This document shows positions 17,284 through 25,680 of a stretch of DNA of 64,000 nt, one piece after another; the first letter of the stretch is position 1, and the number at the start of each line of letters is the position of its first letter. Origin of the DNA: Alphaproteobacteria bacterium (GTDB taxonomy: Bacteria; Myxococcota_A; UBA796; GCA-2862545); NCBI GenBank assembly GCA_020632925.1, contig JACKER010000018.1:62001-126000 (forward strand). Direction: 5' to 3'. The notes below the pieces were generated by a model. It had not been told where the DNA came from, searched no databases, and worked only from the letters and a program-made list of their open reading frames with translations. Position numbers and translations under genes: made by a program.

Positions 17284-19134
17284 TCAGACGCCGGATGTGT
17301 CCGAGGGTGGGGTGGTGAGGTCGCCCAACAGACCTAGCAGGGTCTCGATGTCGTCCGCCCGAACTGCACGATCGAGGGCCTTTTCCATCTGCTGCAAGGC
17401 CTTGGTCCGCTGGAGCGTGACGAGCGCGGCCTCCATCTCCCCGCGACCCACGGAGCGCTCGTAATCGCCCTTCGCCGTCGTCAGGCGGGCGCCGATCCTG
17501 GGGCGAGCCATCCTGGCGAGGAGCTCGAGCACGGCGTGGACGGCCTCCTCGGGCTCGTACAGCCTGGTCCTCGCGACGACGGCCTGCACGGTGCGCTGGA
17601 GCACGGGGTCGGACAGGTCCGGCAGCAGGGCCGCGACCGGCTCCCCGGACAGCAGGCGAGCCACGACGGGTCGGATGGGCGCGTGATCGTCGAGCAGGCT
17701 CGGGTCCACCCGGGCGAGCACGTCCGCGACCTCGTCGTACCGGTGGACCAGGAGCCACAGCAGGTGGGTCGCGTCGACGTGGGGGCGCCAGGCGGGGACC
17801 ACCGGGGAGGGCGCCGCCTCGGGGGGAGGGCCCTCCGGACTCCGGGCCTGGCGGAGGTGCTGGCGGATGCGGTCCAGCACGATCTCCTCGGGGATGCCCG
17901 CCCGACGCGCGACCCGACTCGTGACGGTGCCGTCGCGGACCTTGGCGAGCAGCGGCACGACCTCCTCGAGCGCGCGCTCGCGGCCCATCGTGGACGTGCC
18001 GAACGCGTCGAGCTTGCGCTGGACCACCCACTCGAAGAGTGGTTCGCGCTCCTGCAGCGCCTTCTCGAAGGCCTCCGGACCTTCGTGCCGCACGAGCTCG
18101 TCGGGGTCCTTGGCGCCAGGGAGGTTCACCCGCCAGGCGGAGATGCCGGCGTCGATGAACATCGGGAGCGTCTTCTCGGCGGCGCGCAGCCCGGCCTCGT
18201 CGGCGTCCATCACCAGCACGACGTCCCGCGCGAGCCGGCGGATCTTCTCGAGGTGCTCCGCGGTCAGCGCGGTGCCACAGGTGGCGAGCGCCTCCCCGAA
18301 GCCCGCCTGCTGCAGCGAGATCACGTCGAAGTACCCCTCGACCACCACCGCCCGGCCCTTCTGCTGGATGGCCTGCCGCGCCGTGTCCAGGCCATAGAGC
18401 GTGTGCGACTTCTGGTACAGCTGGGACTCGGGGGTGTTGAGGTACTTCGGGCCGTCGCCCTCCAGGATCCGCCCGCCGAAGGCGATGACCCGGCCCCGCT
18501 CGTCGCGAATGGGGATGATCACCCGCTCGCGGAGGAAGTCGTAGTGCCCCTGGCCGCGGTCCGACGGGCGCGCGAGCCCGACCTCGGCGACCTGGGAGGC
18601 GTCGAAGCCGTCGCGGTGCAGCGCGTCGAGGAGGCGGCTCCAGCCCTGCGGCACGTACCCCAGGCGGGCGGCGCGGATGGTCTCGGCTGTCAGCTCGCGG
18701 CGCTCGAGGTACTCCCGGGCGGGCGCTCCGGCGGGACCGGTCCACAGCCAGGCCTCGTACTGCCGGGCCGCCGCCTCCAGCACGTCGAAGGCCGTGGCCC
18801 TCGCGCGGAGCTGCTTGCGCTCGGCCGGCGTCAGCTCGCGCTCCTCCACCTCGAGCCCGACGGGCCCCGCGAGCTCCTTGACCGCCTCGATGAAGGACAG
18901 CCCCTCGATGGTCATGAGGAACCGGAACACGTCCCCGCCCGCCTGGCACCCGAAGCAGTGGTAGATCTGCTTGTCGGGGATGACGTGGAAGGAAGGGGTC
19001 TTCTCCTGGTGGAAAGGACAGAGCCCGGTGAAGCTCCGCCCCTTCTTCTGCAGCGACACGTGGCGCGAGACGACGGCGACGATGTCGGTCCGCTCGCGCA
19101 CCGCGTCCACCAGGTCTCGGGGGATCTTGGCCAC
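17284..19134 (-). CDS. dnaG: DNA primase
   Basis: Makes RNA primers for replication. The 616-residue length is normal. The CHC2 zinc finger uses Cys39, His42, Cys60 and Cys63. The RNA polymerase core includes LRERVIIPIRDERGRVIAFG (201-220). TOPRIM motifs are VVVEGYFD (263-270, Glu266) and VMDADEAG (308-315, Asp310, Asp312). The C-terminal 180 residues are the helicase-binding region. Start is GTG 19134, with no strong ribosome-binding site. It lies 30 bases after murA and 119 before rpoD on the same strand, so the three are probably one transcription unit. Confidence 0.97.
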   Translation of the reverse strand: MAKIPRDLVDAVRERTDIVAVVSRHVSLQKKGRSFTGLCPFHQEKTPSFHVIPDKQIYHCFGCQAGGDVFRFLMTIEGLSFIEAVKELAGPVGLEVEERELTPAERKQLRARATAFDVLEAAARQYEAWLWTGPAGAPAREYLERRELTAETIRAARLGYVPQGWSRLLDALHRDGFDASQVAEVGLARPSDRGQGHYDFLRERVIIPIRDERGRVIAFGGRILEGDGPKYLNTPESQLYQKSHTLYGLDTARQAIQQKGRAVVVEGYFDVISLQQAGFGEALATCGTALTAEHLEKIRRLARDVVLVMDADEAGLRAAEKTLPMFIDAGISAWRVNLPGAKDPDELVRHEGPEAFEKALQEREPLFEWVVQRKLDAFGTSTMGRERALEEVVPLLAKVRDGTVTSRVARRAGIPEEIVLDRIRQHLRQARSPEGPPPEAAPSPVVPAWRPHVDATHLLWLLVHRYDEVADVLARVDPSLLDDHAPIRPVVARLLSGEPVAALLPDLSDPVLQRTVQAVVARTRLYEPEEAVHAVLELLARMARPRIGARLTTAKGDYERSVGRGEMEAALVTLQRTKALQQMEKALDRAVRADDIETLLGLLGDLTTPPSDTSGV

Positions 19135-19164
19135 GGTGAAGGCTAACCCCCGACCCGGTCAGCT

Positions 19165-20493
19165 TCAGGCCTCCGCAGGGGCCACGGACGGACCGAGGTC
19201 GTCGAGCGCGGCCTTCAGCTTCGCGGGATCCTGCACCGTGTCGCTGACGCGGGCGATGCGCGCACCGACCGCGCGGAGCTTGCCCACCAGGTTCTCGTAG
19301 CCGCGATCGAGGTGGTAGATGCGCAGCACCTCCGTGATGCCCTCGGCCGCGAGGCCCGCGATGACGAGCGCCGCGGAGGCCCGCAGGTCCGACGCCATCA
19401 CGGCCGCGCCCTTCAGCGGGGGATTGCCGCGCACGGTGGCCACCCGGCCGGCGTGCTGGATGTCCGCGCCCATGCGCAGCAGCTCGGCGGCGTGCATGTA
19501 GCGGTTCTCGAAGATGGTCTCCTCGAACGTGGACGTGCCCTTCGAGAAGCAGGCGAGCGTCATGAGCTGCGCCTGCATGTCCGTCGGGAAGCCGGGGAAG
19601 GGCTCCGTGCGGACCTTGATCGGCAGGAGCTGGCGGGACCGCGTCAGGCGGATGGTGTCCTCGGTGGTGCGCACGTCGCAGCCGGCCTCGACGAGCTTGG
19701 CCAGCGTCGCCTCCATGAGCTTCGGGTCGACGCCCGTGAGCGTCACGTCGCCACCGGTCGCGGCCGCGGCGCACAGGTACGTCCCGGCCTCGATCCGGTC
19801 GGGGACGATGCGGTAGGGCCGGCTCGCGGGGGTGAGGCGCGGCACGCCCTCGATGATCAGCGTCGAGGTCCCGATGCCCTCGATCTTCGCGCCGAGCGTG
19901 ACCAGGAAGTCGCACAGGTCGCTGACCTCGGGCTCCCGGGCGGCGTTGGTGATGCGGGTGGTGCCCCGGGCGAGGACCGCCGCCATCACGATGTTCTCGG
20001 TGCCGGTCACCGTCGGCATGTCGAGGTGGATGTCGGCGCCGCGCAGGTCGTGGACGGTGCCGTGGATGTACCCGCCCGACAGCTCGAAGCGGCAGCCGAG
20101 CGCCTCGAGTCCCTTCAGGTGCTGGTCGATCGGACGGGTGCCGATGGCACAGCCGCCGGGCAGCGACACCTTGGCCTCGCCGGTGCGCGCGAGCAGGGGG
20201 CCGAGCACGAGGACCGAGGCGCGCATCTTGCGCACCACGTCGTAGGGCGCTTCGCTGAAGGCCACGCGGCTCGTGTCGATGCGCACGACACCGTTGACGA
20301 GCGACGGGCAGCCGATGCGGCCGAGCAGCGACAGGGTGGACGAGGTGTCCGCGAGGTCCGGGATGTTCCCGAGGCGGTGCTCGCCCGGCGCGACGAGGGT
20401 GGCGATCAGGATGGGGAGGGCGGCGTTCTTCGCACCCGAGACCGGGATGCTCCCGATGAGCGGACGACCACCTTCGACGACGAGCTTCTCCAT
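19165..20493 (-). CDS. murA: UDP-N-acetylglucosamine 1-carboxyvinyltransferase
   Basis: First committed step of peptidoglycan synthesis: transfers enolpyruvate from PEP to UDP-GlcNAc in the cytoplasm. The product is 442 residues with the two inverse alpha/beta halves of the EPSP-synthase fold. Lys22 and Asn23 lie in GAKNAALP. The catalytic loop LPGGCAIGTRPID has Cys115 in the standard position, so the fosfomycin target is present. The ATG at 20493 follows AGGAG. A longer open frame to 20628 is Pro-rich noise. The gene heads murA-dnaG-rpoD, linking wall synthesis with replication and transcription genes. Confidence 0.97.
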   Translation of the reverse strand: MEKLVVEGGRPLIGSIPVSGAKNAALPILIATLVAPGEHRLGNIPDLADTSSTLSLLGRIGCPSLVNGVVRIDTSRVAFSEAPYDVVRKMRASVLVLGPLLARTGEAKVSLPGGCAIGTRPIDQHLKGLEALGCRFELSGGYIHGTVHDLRGADIHLDMPTVTGTENIVMAAVLARGTTRITNAAREPEVSDLCDFLVTLGAKIEGIGTSTLIIEGVPRLTPASRPYRIVPDRIEAGTYLCAAAATGGDVTLTGVDPKLMEATLAKLVEAGCDVRTTEDTIRLTRSRQLLPIKVRTEPFPGFPTDMQAQLMTLACFSKGTSTFEETIFENRYMHAAELLRMGADIQHAGRVATVRGNPPLKGAAVMASDLRASAALVIAGLAAEGITEVLRIYHLDRGYENLVGKLRAVGARIARVSDTVQDPAKLKAALDDLGPSVAPAEA

Positions 20494-20623
20494 GACGGCT
20501 CCTGATGGGGGGAGGGATGGGACGGGGAGGGATGCGACGGACCCAGTGCAGGGCACGTGCCAGGGGAGGCGACGGACGGACCCCGCGCCCGGGGAGACCG
20601 GGAGCAGAGGTGGAGGGAGCCGG

Positions 20624-20629
20624 ATCATA
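20624..20629 (-). promoter_or_regulatory. possible -10 box for murA
   Basis: TATGAT (read on the minus strand) matches the consensus at five of six positions, in the 282-base space between trmJ and murA. The -35 region is weak and overlaps the heptamer repeat. The leader would be about 125 bases. Confidence 0.35.
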
Positions 20630-20649
20630 GCGCGATCGGTTCGGGATGC

Positions 20650-20687
20650 AGCGGTCCGCGCGCAGCGGTCAGCGATCAGCGGTCAGC
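20650..20687. repeat. heptamer tandem repeat AGCGGTC/AGCGATC
   Basis: AGCGGTC occurs at 20650-20656, then AGCGGTC, AGCGATC and AGCGGTC run end to end at 20664-20684, followed by AGC. This is a 7-bp period array upstream of murA. The rest of the 20494-20775 gap holds only a candidate -10 box. Confidence 0.7.
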
Positions 20688-20775
20688 TTCACGAGGTTGG
20701 AAGCAGGAGTTCGCCAAACGCCATCGCGGCCGCGCTGAACGCTGGTCGCCGGCAGCCGACCCCGAACATCGGACG

Positions 20776-21594
20776 TCAGTGGCGCTTCGAGGTCTTCGCC
20801 CAGTCCACGCCAGGGTTGTCGAGCGCCCAGTCCACGCGCGCCACCATGCCGCGCAGGGCCTCGACCTGACGGACGGAGATCGAAGCCGCCCGTAGCGCCT
20901 GGCGCGCCGTGACGCGCACCTTGTCCGCTGGGGTGCCGCGCAGGTACCCCACGCGGCCGAGTAGATCTACGATCTGTTGCACCGCGGGCTCCAGAACGTC
21001 GATCTCGGCTCGTCGGTCCTTCCGGTCGGGTTGCCCGGCCTCGCGTGTGCTCCTCTCACGCGTGCCACCGAGCGTCCGACCGGTCGCCCGGGCCCCGCGG
21101 CGGCGCGCCTCCTCCCAGAGGGTGTGCGTGAGCAGCAGCACCGCCTGCCCGAGGTTGAGGCTCGCGTGCTCCGGGGTGGCGATGCGGATCAGCGCGTCGC
21201 AGTGCAGGACGGCCTCGTTGGGCAGCCCGGAGTCCTCTCGGCCGAACAGCAGCGCCGTCCGGTGGTCGCCGTCCAGCATCGCTTCGGCGGCGGGTGTGGG
21301 CTCGATCACCGGGGGCCCCACGCGTCGGTGGCGGGCCGTGGTCCCGATCGCGCGGTGGCAGCCTGCCAGCGCTTCGTCGAGCGTCCCCACGATGCGCATT
21401 GCGGCGAACACGTCGTCGCACCCGGGCGCCATCCACCGGGCGCGCTCCGGATCCCACGCGGGGGGATCGACGAGCACCAGATCCCGGAGCCCGAAGTTCT
21501 TCATCGCGCGAGCGGCGGCGCCCACGTTGCCCGGGTGGAGGGGCTGTACGAGGACGACGGTCACGCGCCCGGCGATGTCGGGGAGGTCGCTCAC
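20776..21594 (-). CDS. trmJ: SpoU-family RNA 2'-O-methyltransferase, TrmJ-like
   Basis: Knotted (SPOUT) methyltransferase expected to methylate the 2'-OH of residue 32 in tRNAs using SAM. The 272-residue length matches TrmJ. Motif 1 is LVQPLHPGNVGAAARAMKNF (15-34) with catalytic Arg29. Motif 2 is LLFGREDSGLPNE (about 114-126) and motif 3 ASLNLGQAV (about 143-151), forming the SAM-binding knot. A charged linker near 165-190 leads to a helical C-terminus. Start is GTG 21594, 12 bases after the Hsp70 stop; the ribosome-binding site is weak, so coupling to Hsp70 is likely. Other SpoU specificities cannot be ruled out. Confidence 0.88.
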   Translation of the reverse strand: MSDLPDIAGRVTVVLVQPLHPGNVGAAARAMKNFGLRDLVLVDPPAWDPERARWMAPGCDDVFAAMRIVGTLDEALAGCHRAIGTTARHRRVGPPVIEPTPAAEAMLDGDHRTALLFGREDSGLPNEAVLHCDALIRIATPEHASLNLGQAVLLLTHTLWEEARRRGARATGRTLGGTRERSTREAGQPDRKDRRAEIDVLEPAVQQIVDLLGRVGYLRGTPADKVRVTARQALRAASISVRQVEALRGMVARVDWALDNPGVDWAKTSKRH

Positions 21595-21606
21595 CAGGAG
21601 GGGCGG

Positions 21607-23457
21607 CTAGCCCAACCCGAAGAGCGACAGGAGCCAGGCGAAGAAGCCCTTCTTCTCGGCCTTCTTCGGCGGCGCGGGCGGCTGCTTCTCCGAGTCGGGT
21701 GGCAGCGACTTCCCGGTGCTCCCCGTGCTCCGGATCGGCATCGGATCCGGCGTGTTCTGCAGGCGCGGCCCCGGGCCCCCCTGGTTCGCCAGGGAGCTCT
21801 TCATGGGCATGTCGAGGCTCGGCGGGGGACCGGCCGGCGCCTCTGCCTCCGGCGGCGCGGACGCCTGATCCCGGCGCTTCACCTTCTTCTTCGCGCTCGG
21901 CCCCTGCGCGGAGACCGCCGGGCGCCGCTTCGGCCCGTCGTCCTCGTCCTTGCCGAGCTTGAGTCGCGACTCGACGAGCTGGCCGGTGTCGATGTCGCGC
22001 GCGGTCAGGTTCAGGATGCCTTCCGAGTCGATGTGGAAGGTGACCTCGATCTTGACCTGGCCCTTGGGGGCCTCGCGAAGTCCAGAGAAGACGAAGGTGC
22101 CGAGGAGCTCGTTCTCCGCGACGTACTTCGACTCACCCTGGTAGATCCGCAGCATGATCGACCGCTGGTTCTCCTTGCTGGTCGTCAGGACGCGGGTCTT
22201 GTAGTCGGGGAGCGGCTGGTTCTTGGCGAACAGCACGTGCATCTGGCCATCGACCTTGTTGATGCCGATGGCCATCGGCAGCACGTCCAGCAGGGTCATG
22301 TCCTGCGGGCCGGCCTTGCTCGAGAGGCTGTGCGCCATGATGGCGGCGCCGATCGCGACCGCCTCGTCGGGGTGGACCTTGTCGGACGGGGGCTTGCCCA
22401 GGAAGCCCTCGACCTTGGACCGCACCAGCGGCATCCGCGACTGGCCGCCGACGAGCAGGATCTCGTCGAGCTCCTCGCGGGAGGTGGACGCCTCGCCGAG
22501 GATCCGCTCGCAGGTCGCGATGGACCGGTCGATCAGGTCCTCGGTCAGCTCCTCGAGCTTGTCCCGGTCGATGGTGATCGACAGGTCGACGGGGTTGCCG
22601 TCGTCGTCGTCGCAGATGTGGGGGAGGTGGATGTCGACGGCGGCCACGTCCGACAGGCGGATCTTGGCGTTCTCGGACGCGTCGCGGATCCGGGTCACGG
22701 CGGACCGGTCGTACGACACGTCGATGTCGGTCTCCTCGACGAAGTTCTGCAGCACGTGCTGCATGAGGCGATCGTCGAAGTCCACGCCACCGAGGAAGGT
22801 GTCTCCGCCGGTCGCGATGACCTCGAAGATCTTGTCCTTGATGTCGATGATCGAGATGTCGAACGTGCCGCCGCCGAGGTCGTAGATCGCGACCCGCTGG
22901 TTGAGCGTCCGCCCGAGGCCGTACGCCAGGGCCGCCGCCGTCGGCTCGTTGAGCACGCGCAGGACCTTGAGCCCCGCCAGCTTCCCCGCCGACCGCACCG
23001 CCTGGCGCTGCCGATCGTTGAAGTAGGCCGGGACGGTGATCACCGCCTGATCCACCTCGTCGTTGAGCGCCTCCTCGGCGGACTCCTTGATGCGGCGGAG
23101 GATGGCGGCAGAGATCTGCTCCAGGGTGAAGACCTGGTCCGCCACCTTGATGAGCACCTCGTTCTGGTCACCTTCGACCAGCTCGTAGGTGAACACCTGC
23201 TGCATCTTCTGCATCGCGGAGCTGCCGAAGCTGCGCCCGATGAGGCGCTTGCTGGCCGCGATGGTGTGATTCGGATTGTCCGCCGCCTGGTTCTTCGCTT
23301 CGTTGCCGACGAGACGGTTGCCGTTCTTGTCGATCGCGAACACCGACGGGATCGTGCGCGACCCGTCTCTGTACGTGATGACCTGGGGCTTTCCGTTCGA
23401 GACGAAGGCGCAGCACGAGTTGGTCGTTCCCAGGTCGATGCCGATCGCCTTACCCAT
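21607..23457 (-). CDS. Hsp70 (DnaK-like) lacking the helical lid, with hydrophobic C-terminal tail
   Basis: The ATPase domain (1-385) is intact: GIDLGTTNSCCAFV (6-19), IYDLGGGTFDISI (191-203), NEPTAAALAYG (170-180), VGGQSRMP (336-343). The linker LLDVLPMAIGI (389-399) and the beta substrate domain up to about 500 follow. The helical lid found at about 505-605 in DnaK is missing. Residues 503-603 are Pro/Lys/Ser/Gly-rich and low in order. The protein ends GFFAWLLSLFGLG (604-616), a hydrophobic or amphipathic tail that may contact a membrane. The ATG at 23457 is chosen because the family starts MGKAIGIDLGT. No grpE or dnaJ is adjacent; dnaJ lies 6.5 kb away. Probably a specialised paralogue of the housekeeping DnaK. 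Confidence 0.93.
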   Translation of the reverse strand: MGKAIGIDLGTTNSCCAFVSNGKPQVITYRDGSRTIPSVFAIDKNGNRLVGNEAKNQAADNPNHTIAASKRLIGRSFGSSAMQKMQQVFTYELVEGDQNEVLIKVADQVFTLEQISAAILRRIKESAEEALNDEVDQAVITVPAYFNDRQRQAVRSAGKLAGLKVLRVLNEPTAAALAYGLGRTLNQRVAIYDLGGGTFDISIIDIKDKIFEVIATGGDTFLGGVDFDDRLMQHVLQNFVEETDIDVSYDRSAVTRIRDASENAKIRLSDVAAVDIHLPHICDDDDGNPVDLSITIDRDKLEELTEDLIDRSIATCERILGEASTSREELDEILLVGGQSRMPLVRSKVEGFLGKPPSDKVHPDEAVAIGAAIMAHSLSSKAGPQDMTLLDVLPMAIGINKVDGQMHVLFAKNQPLPDYKTRVLTTSKENQRSIMLRIYQGESKYVAENELLGTFVFSGLREAPKGQVKIEVTFHIDSEGILNLTARDIDTGQLVESRLKLGKDEDDGPKRRPAVSAQGPSAKKKVKRRDQASAPPEAEAPAGPPPSLDMPMKSSLANQGGPGPRLQNTPDPMPIRSTGSTGKSLPPDSEKQPPAPPKKAEKKGFFAWLLSLFGLG

Positions 23458-23504
23458 GAACTTCCTTCCGTTCCCCGCTCGATGCGATGGCGTCGAGGCA
23501 CCCG

Positions 23505-23534
23505 GGTGTAGCACGGTGCGAAAACGCGGGTCAA
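23505..23534 (-). promoter_or_regulatory. candidate sigma-70 promoter for the Hsp70 gene
   Basis: On the minus strand TTGACC (23534-23529) matches the -35 at five of six. TACACC (23510-23505) matches the -10 at three of six, with an 18-bp spacer. The predicted start near 23498 leaves a leader of about 40 bases. No heat-shock (CIRCE) repeat is visible. Confidence 0.5.
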
Positions 23535-23611
23535 CGGGTCGCGCGTCCTGCGCGCGCCACTCGCCGGAGGGTTAGGATGGACCGGCGGTGGGACGATGTG
23601 CTCCTCATCGC

Positions 23612-24097
23612 GTGGAGGGGCTGTTGGACGGCTTCGGGTCCCGCCTCGCGGCGCGGTTCAAGAAGGCGGTCGAGCGCGAGGAGGCGACTCGCCGACGCGA
23701 GGAGGAAGAGCGCCAACGCGTGTTGGAGGAGGGGCGCGCAGCGCGTGAGCGCCTGTTGGGGGAGCTGGCGGCCATGGGTCGCGCCATCGGGGTGGTGACG
23801 GTCGCGCTCGACGACGGCGGGCTGACGCTGGGCTTCGGAACCCGAAAGCTCCTGTTCGCGCGCGATGGCGACGGCGAGCGCGTGCGTCTCGCGTGGGACG
23901 GGATGGGCGACGGCGAGGAGCACCGCCTGTATCGCCAGGCCGAGCTGGGTCACCGCTGGGTGTACAGCCGGCGCCGCCGCGGCCGCGAGGACCGCCTGCC
24001 GCTGCTCGACCAGGGCATCGAGGAACTCCTGGTCGGCGTGTTGGGCCTGCCCCGCCCGGGCGAGGGCGACGTTCCGGAGCCCGGGCGCGACCTGTAG
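23612..24097 (+). CDS. small hypothetical protein with N-terminal coiled coil
   Basis: About 161 residues from GTG 23612; GTG 23588 is an alternative and neither has a strong ribosome-binding site. Residues of about 10-55 are a highly charged coiled coil (KKAVEREEATRRREEEERQR). The rest is a compact beta-rich part with GVVTVALDDGGLTLGFG and HRLYRQAELGHRWVYSRR. Soluble and cytoplasmic by appearance. Family not recognised. It diverges from Hsp70, sharing the 154-base upstream space. The heptamer repeat begins ten bases after its stop. Confidence 0.6.
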   Translation: MEGLLDGFGSRLAARFKKAVEREEATRRREEEERQRVLEEGRAARERLLGELAAMGRAIGVVTVALDDGGLTLGFGTRKLLFARDGDGERVRLAWDGMGDGEEHRLYRQAELGHRWVYSRRRRGREDRLPLLDQGIEELLVGVLGLPRPGEGDVPEPGRDL

Positions 24098-24107
24098 GAG
24101 GGTTGCT

Positions 24108-24177
24108 GCGGGCTGCAGGCTACGGGCTGCAGGCTACAGGCTACAGGCTACAGGCTACAGGCTACAGGCTACGGGTT
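24108..24177. repeat. heptamer tandem array, ten units of RCRGGCT
   Basis: Ten consecutive 7-bp units (GCGGGCT, GCAGGCT, ACGGGCT, GCAGGCT, then ACAGGCT five times, then ACGGGTT) run without gaps. Degenerate copies continue to about 24196. It lies in the 341-base intergenic space 24098-24438, which holds no gene I can support. Confidence 0.9.
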
Positions 24178-24245
24178 GCCAGGCCGCGGGCTACGGGCGA
24201 CGCGAAGTAGAATTGGGGCAGGGACGGCAGCGGCGTTCCGCTGCG

Positions 24246-24347
24246 GCGCCTCGACCCCGCGCCTGCGCCCCGCGCCCCCGCAGTTCTGCTGCGACGCCTT
24301 GACCCCGCGCCTGCGCCCCGCGCCCCCGCGCCCCCGCGGTTCCGCTG
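24246..24347. repeat. imperfect direct repeat of about 46-54 bp, two copies
   Basis: Copy one (24246-24291) and copy two (24294-24347) share ACCCCGCGCCTGCGCCCCGC and a following C/G run, then GTTCTGCTG or GTTCCGCTG. Copy two has an extra CGCCCC-type unit. A partial copy of the right end (GTTCCGCTGCG) precedes copy one. The rest of this gap is very G+C-rich and shows nothing else. Confidence 0.75.
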
Positions 24348-24438
24348 CCCGCTGCCCGCCCCCGTTTCCGCCGTTGGGACCAAAGATCGGCAGCGGACAC
24401 GGCCCCGGTCGCGGCGCGAAGCCCGCATCTCCGTTCGC

Positions 24439-25680
24439 CTACTCCTCCGTCTTCGGATCCACCGTCATGCGGAGCATGTGGACCGCTCGCTCCGAGGCAG
24501 CCTCGACATAGAACGTGGCGCGACCGATCCTCACGGTCTCGCCCGTGGCCGGGATGCGTCCCGTGGCGGTGAGCAGGAGCCCTGCGACCGTCTCGTACTC
24601 GCCGGACGGAGCGGTGAACCCCGTCTCCTCCTCGAGGTCCTCGATGTCGGTGCGGGCGGGGACGCGCCACTGGAGCTCACCGAGCTTGCGCATCGCCGGG
24701 CTGTGGTGCGGCAGGTCACCCTCGTCCTCGATGTCGCCCACGACGAGCTCGAGGAGGTCCTCCATCGTCACGATGCCGACGGACCCACCGTACTCGTCCA
24801 CCACGACCGCGAACGGGTCACCGGACTCACGCATCTCGTGCAGCAGCGCGTCGACCGGCTTCGACTCGGGCACGAAGCGCACGGGCTTCATGATGGTGGT
24901 CACGACGGCCTGGTCGTCCTCCGCGAACAGCAGATCCTTGTGGTTGATCCGGCCCTGCAGGTTGTCGACACGCTCGGTGTAGACCGGCATCCGCGAGTGA
25001 CCCTCGCGCAGCACGACCTCGATCGCCTGCGCGATCGTCGTGGTGTCGGAGATGGCGGTCACGTCGACGAGCGGCGTCATCGCCTCGCGGACCAGGGTCT
25101 CGTTCATCGCGAGCAGCCGGCGGATGAACGCCCGGTCCTCGGCGTCGATCTTGTGGCCCTGGCGGTCGTTGAGGAGCTGGACGATGTCCTCGCGCTTGAT
25201 CGACTCCTCGCCGGTCGTGCGCAGCAGGCGCTTGAGGGTGCTGCCCCACACCGACAGGACGATGAGGACGGGCGTGAGGACGACCTGCAGCGCCTTGATG
25301 GGGAAGGCGACCCACACCGCGACCACGTCTGCCCAGTGGCGGAACAGGGTCTTGGGCAGCGCCTCGCCGAACAGGAGCGCGAGCGGGAAGTAGGCCAGCG
25401 CCACCTTCCACTCCTCGGTATGTCCCGCCTGGGCGAGCATGGCGCCCACGATCGTGGTCCCCGTGATGAGGGCGAGGTTCGTCCCCACGAGGCAGGTGCC
25501 GAAGACGCGCTCCTCCTCGACCATCATGTCGAGCACGAGCGCCGCGCCCCTGGAGCCCTCCGCCCGCCGCGCCTCGAGCCGGGCCCGGTTGGCGCTGACC
25601 AGCGCCATCTCCGAGCCGGAGAAGAAGCCCTGGAGCGCGAGCACGACCGCGATCAGCGGTGCACCGACCTGGAGCGTCAT
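24439..25680 (-). CDS. CNNM/CorC (HlyC)-family membrane protein with CBS pair
   Basis: 413 residues. A DUF21 transmembrane domain (about 1-170) has hydrophobic segments at the start (LIAVVLALQGFFSGSEMALV) and at 105-150. A CBS pair follows at about 195-320 (MTPLVDVTAISDTTTIAQAI, RVDNLQGRINHKDLLF, GSVGIVTMEDLLE). The C-terminal CorC_HlyC domain ends the protein. Family members transport or regulate Mg2+, or act in envelope stress; the substrate is inferred. The ATG at 25680 overlaps the upstream gene's stop (ATGA). Upstream is a second protein of the same family, so the two may work as a heteromer. Confidence 0.9.
   Translation of the reverse strand: MTLQVGAPLIAVVLALQGFFSGSEMALVSANRARLEARRAEGSRGAALVLDMMVEEERVFGTCLVGTNLALITGTTIVGAMLAQAGHTEEWKVALAYFPLALLFGEALPKTLFRHWADVVAVWVAFPIKALQVVLTPVLIVLSVWGSTLKRLLRTTGEESIKREDIVQLLNDRQGHKIDAEDRAFIRRLLAMNETLVREAMTPLVDVTAISDTTTIAQAIEVVLREGHSRMPVYTERVDNLQGRINHKDLLFAEDDQAVVTTIMKPVRFVPESKPVDALLHEMRESGDPFAVVVDEYGGSVGIVTMEDLLELVVGDIEDEGDLPHHSPAMRKLGELQWRVPARTDIEDLEEETGFTAPSGEYETVAGLLLTATGRIPATGETVRIGRATFYVEAASERAVHMLRMTVDPKTEE

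Noticed and set aside
23577..23798. ATG with GGAGG upstream starting a second frame beside the coiled-coil gene
   Set aside because: The product is mostly Arg/Ser/Trp without structure, and the overlapping frame at 23612 has better GC3 and a sensible coiled coil.
24100..24350. Repeats considered as a CRISPR array
   Set aside because: Units are 7 bp or 46-54 bp with no constant-length unique spacers, and no cas gene is near.
24176..24511. Open frame of 111 codons over the G+C-rich repeats
   Set aside because: Composition follows the repeats, with no ribosome-binding site, and it runs into the CNNM gene on the other strand.
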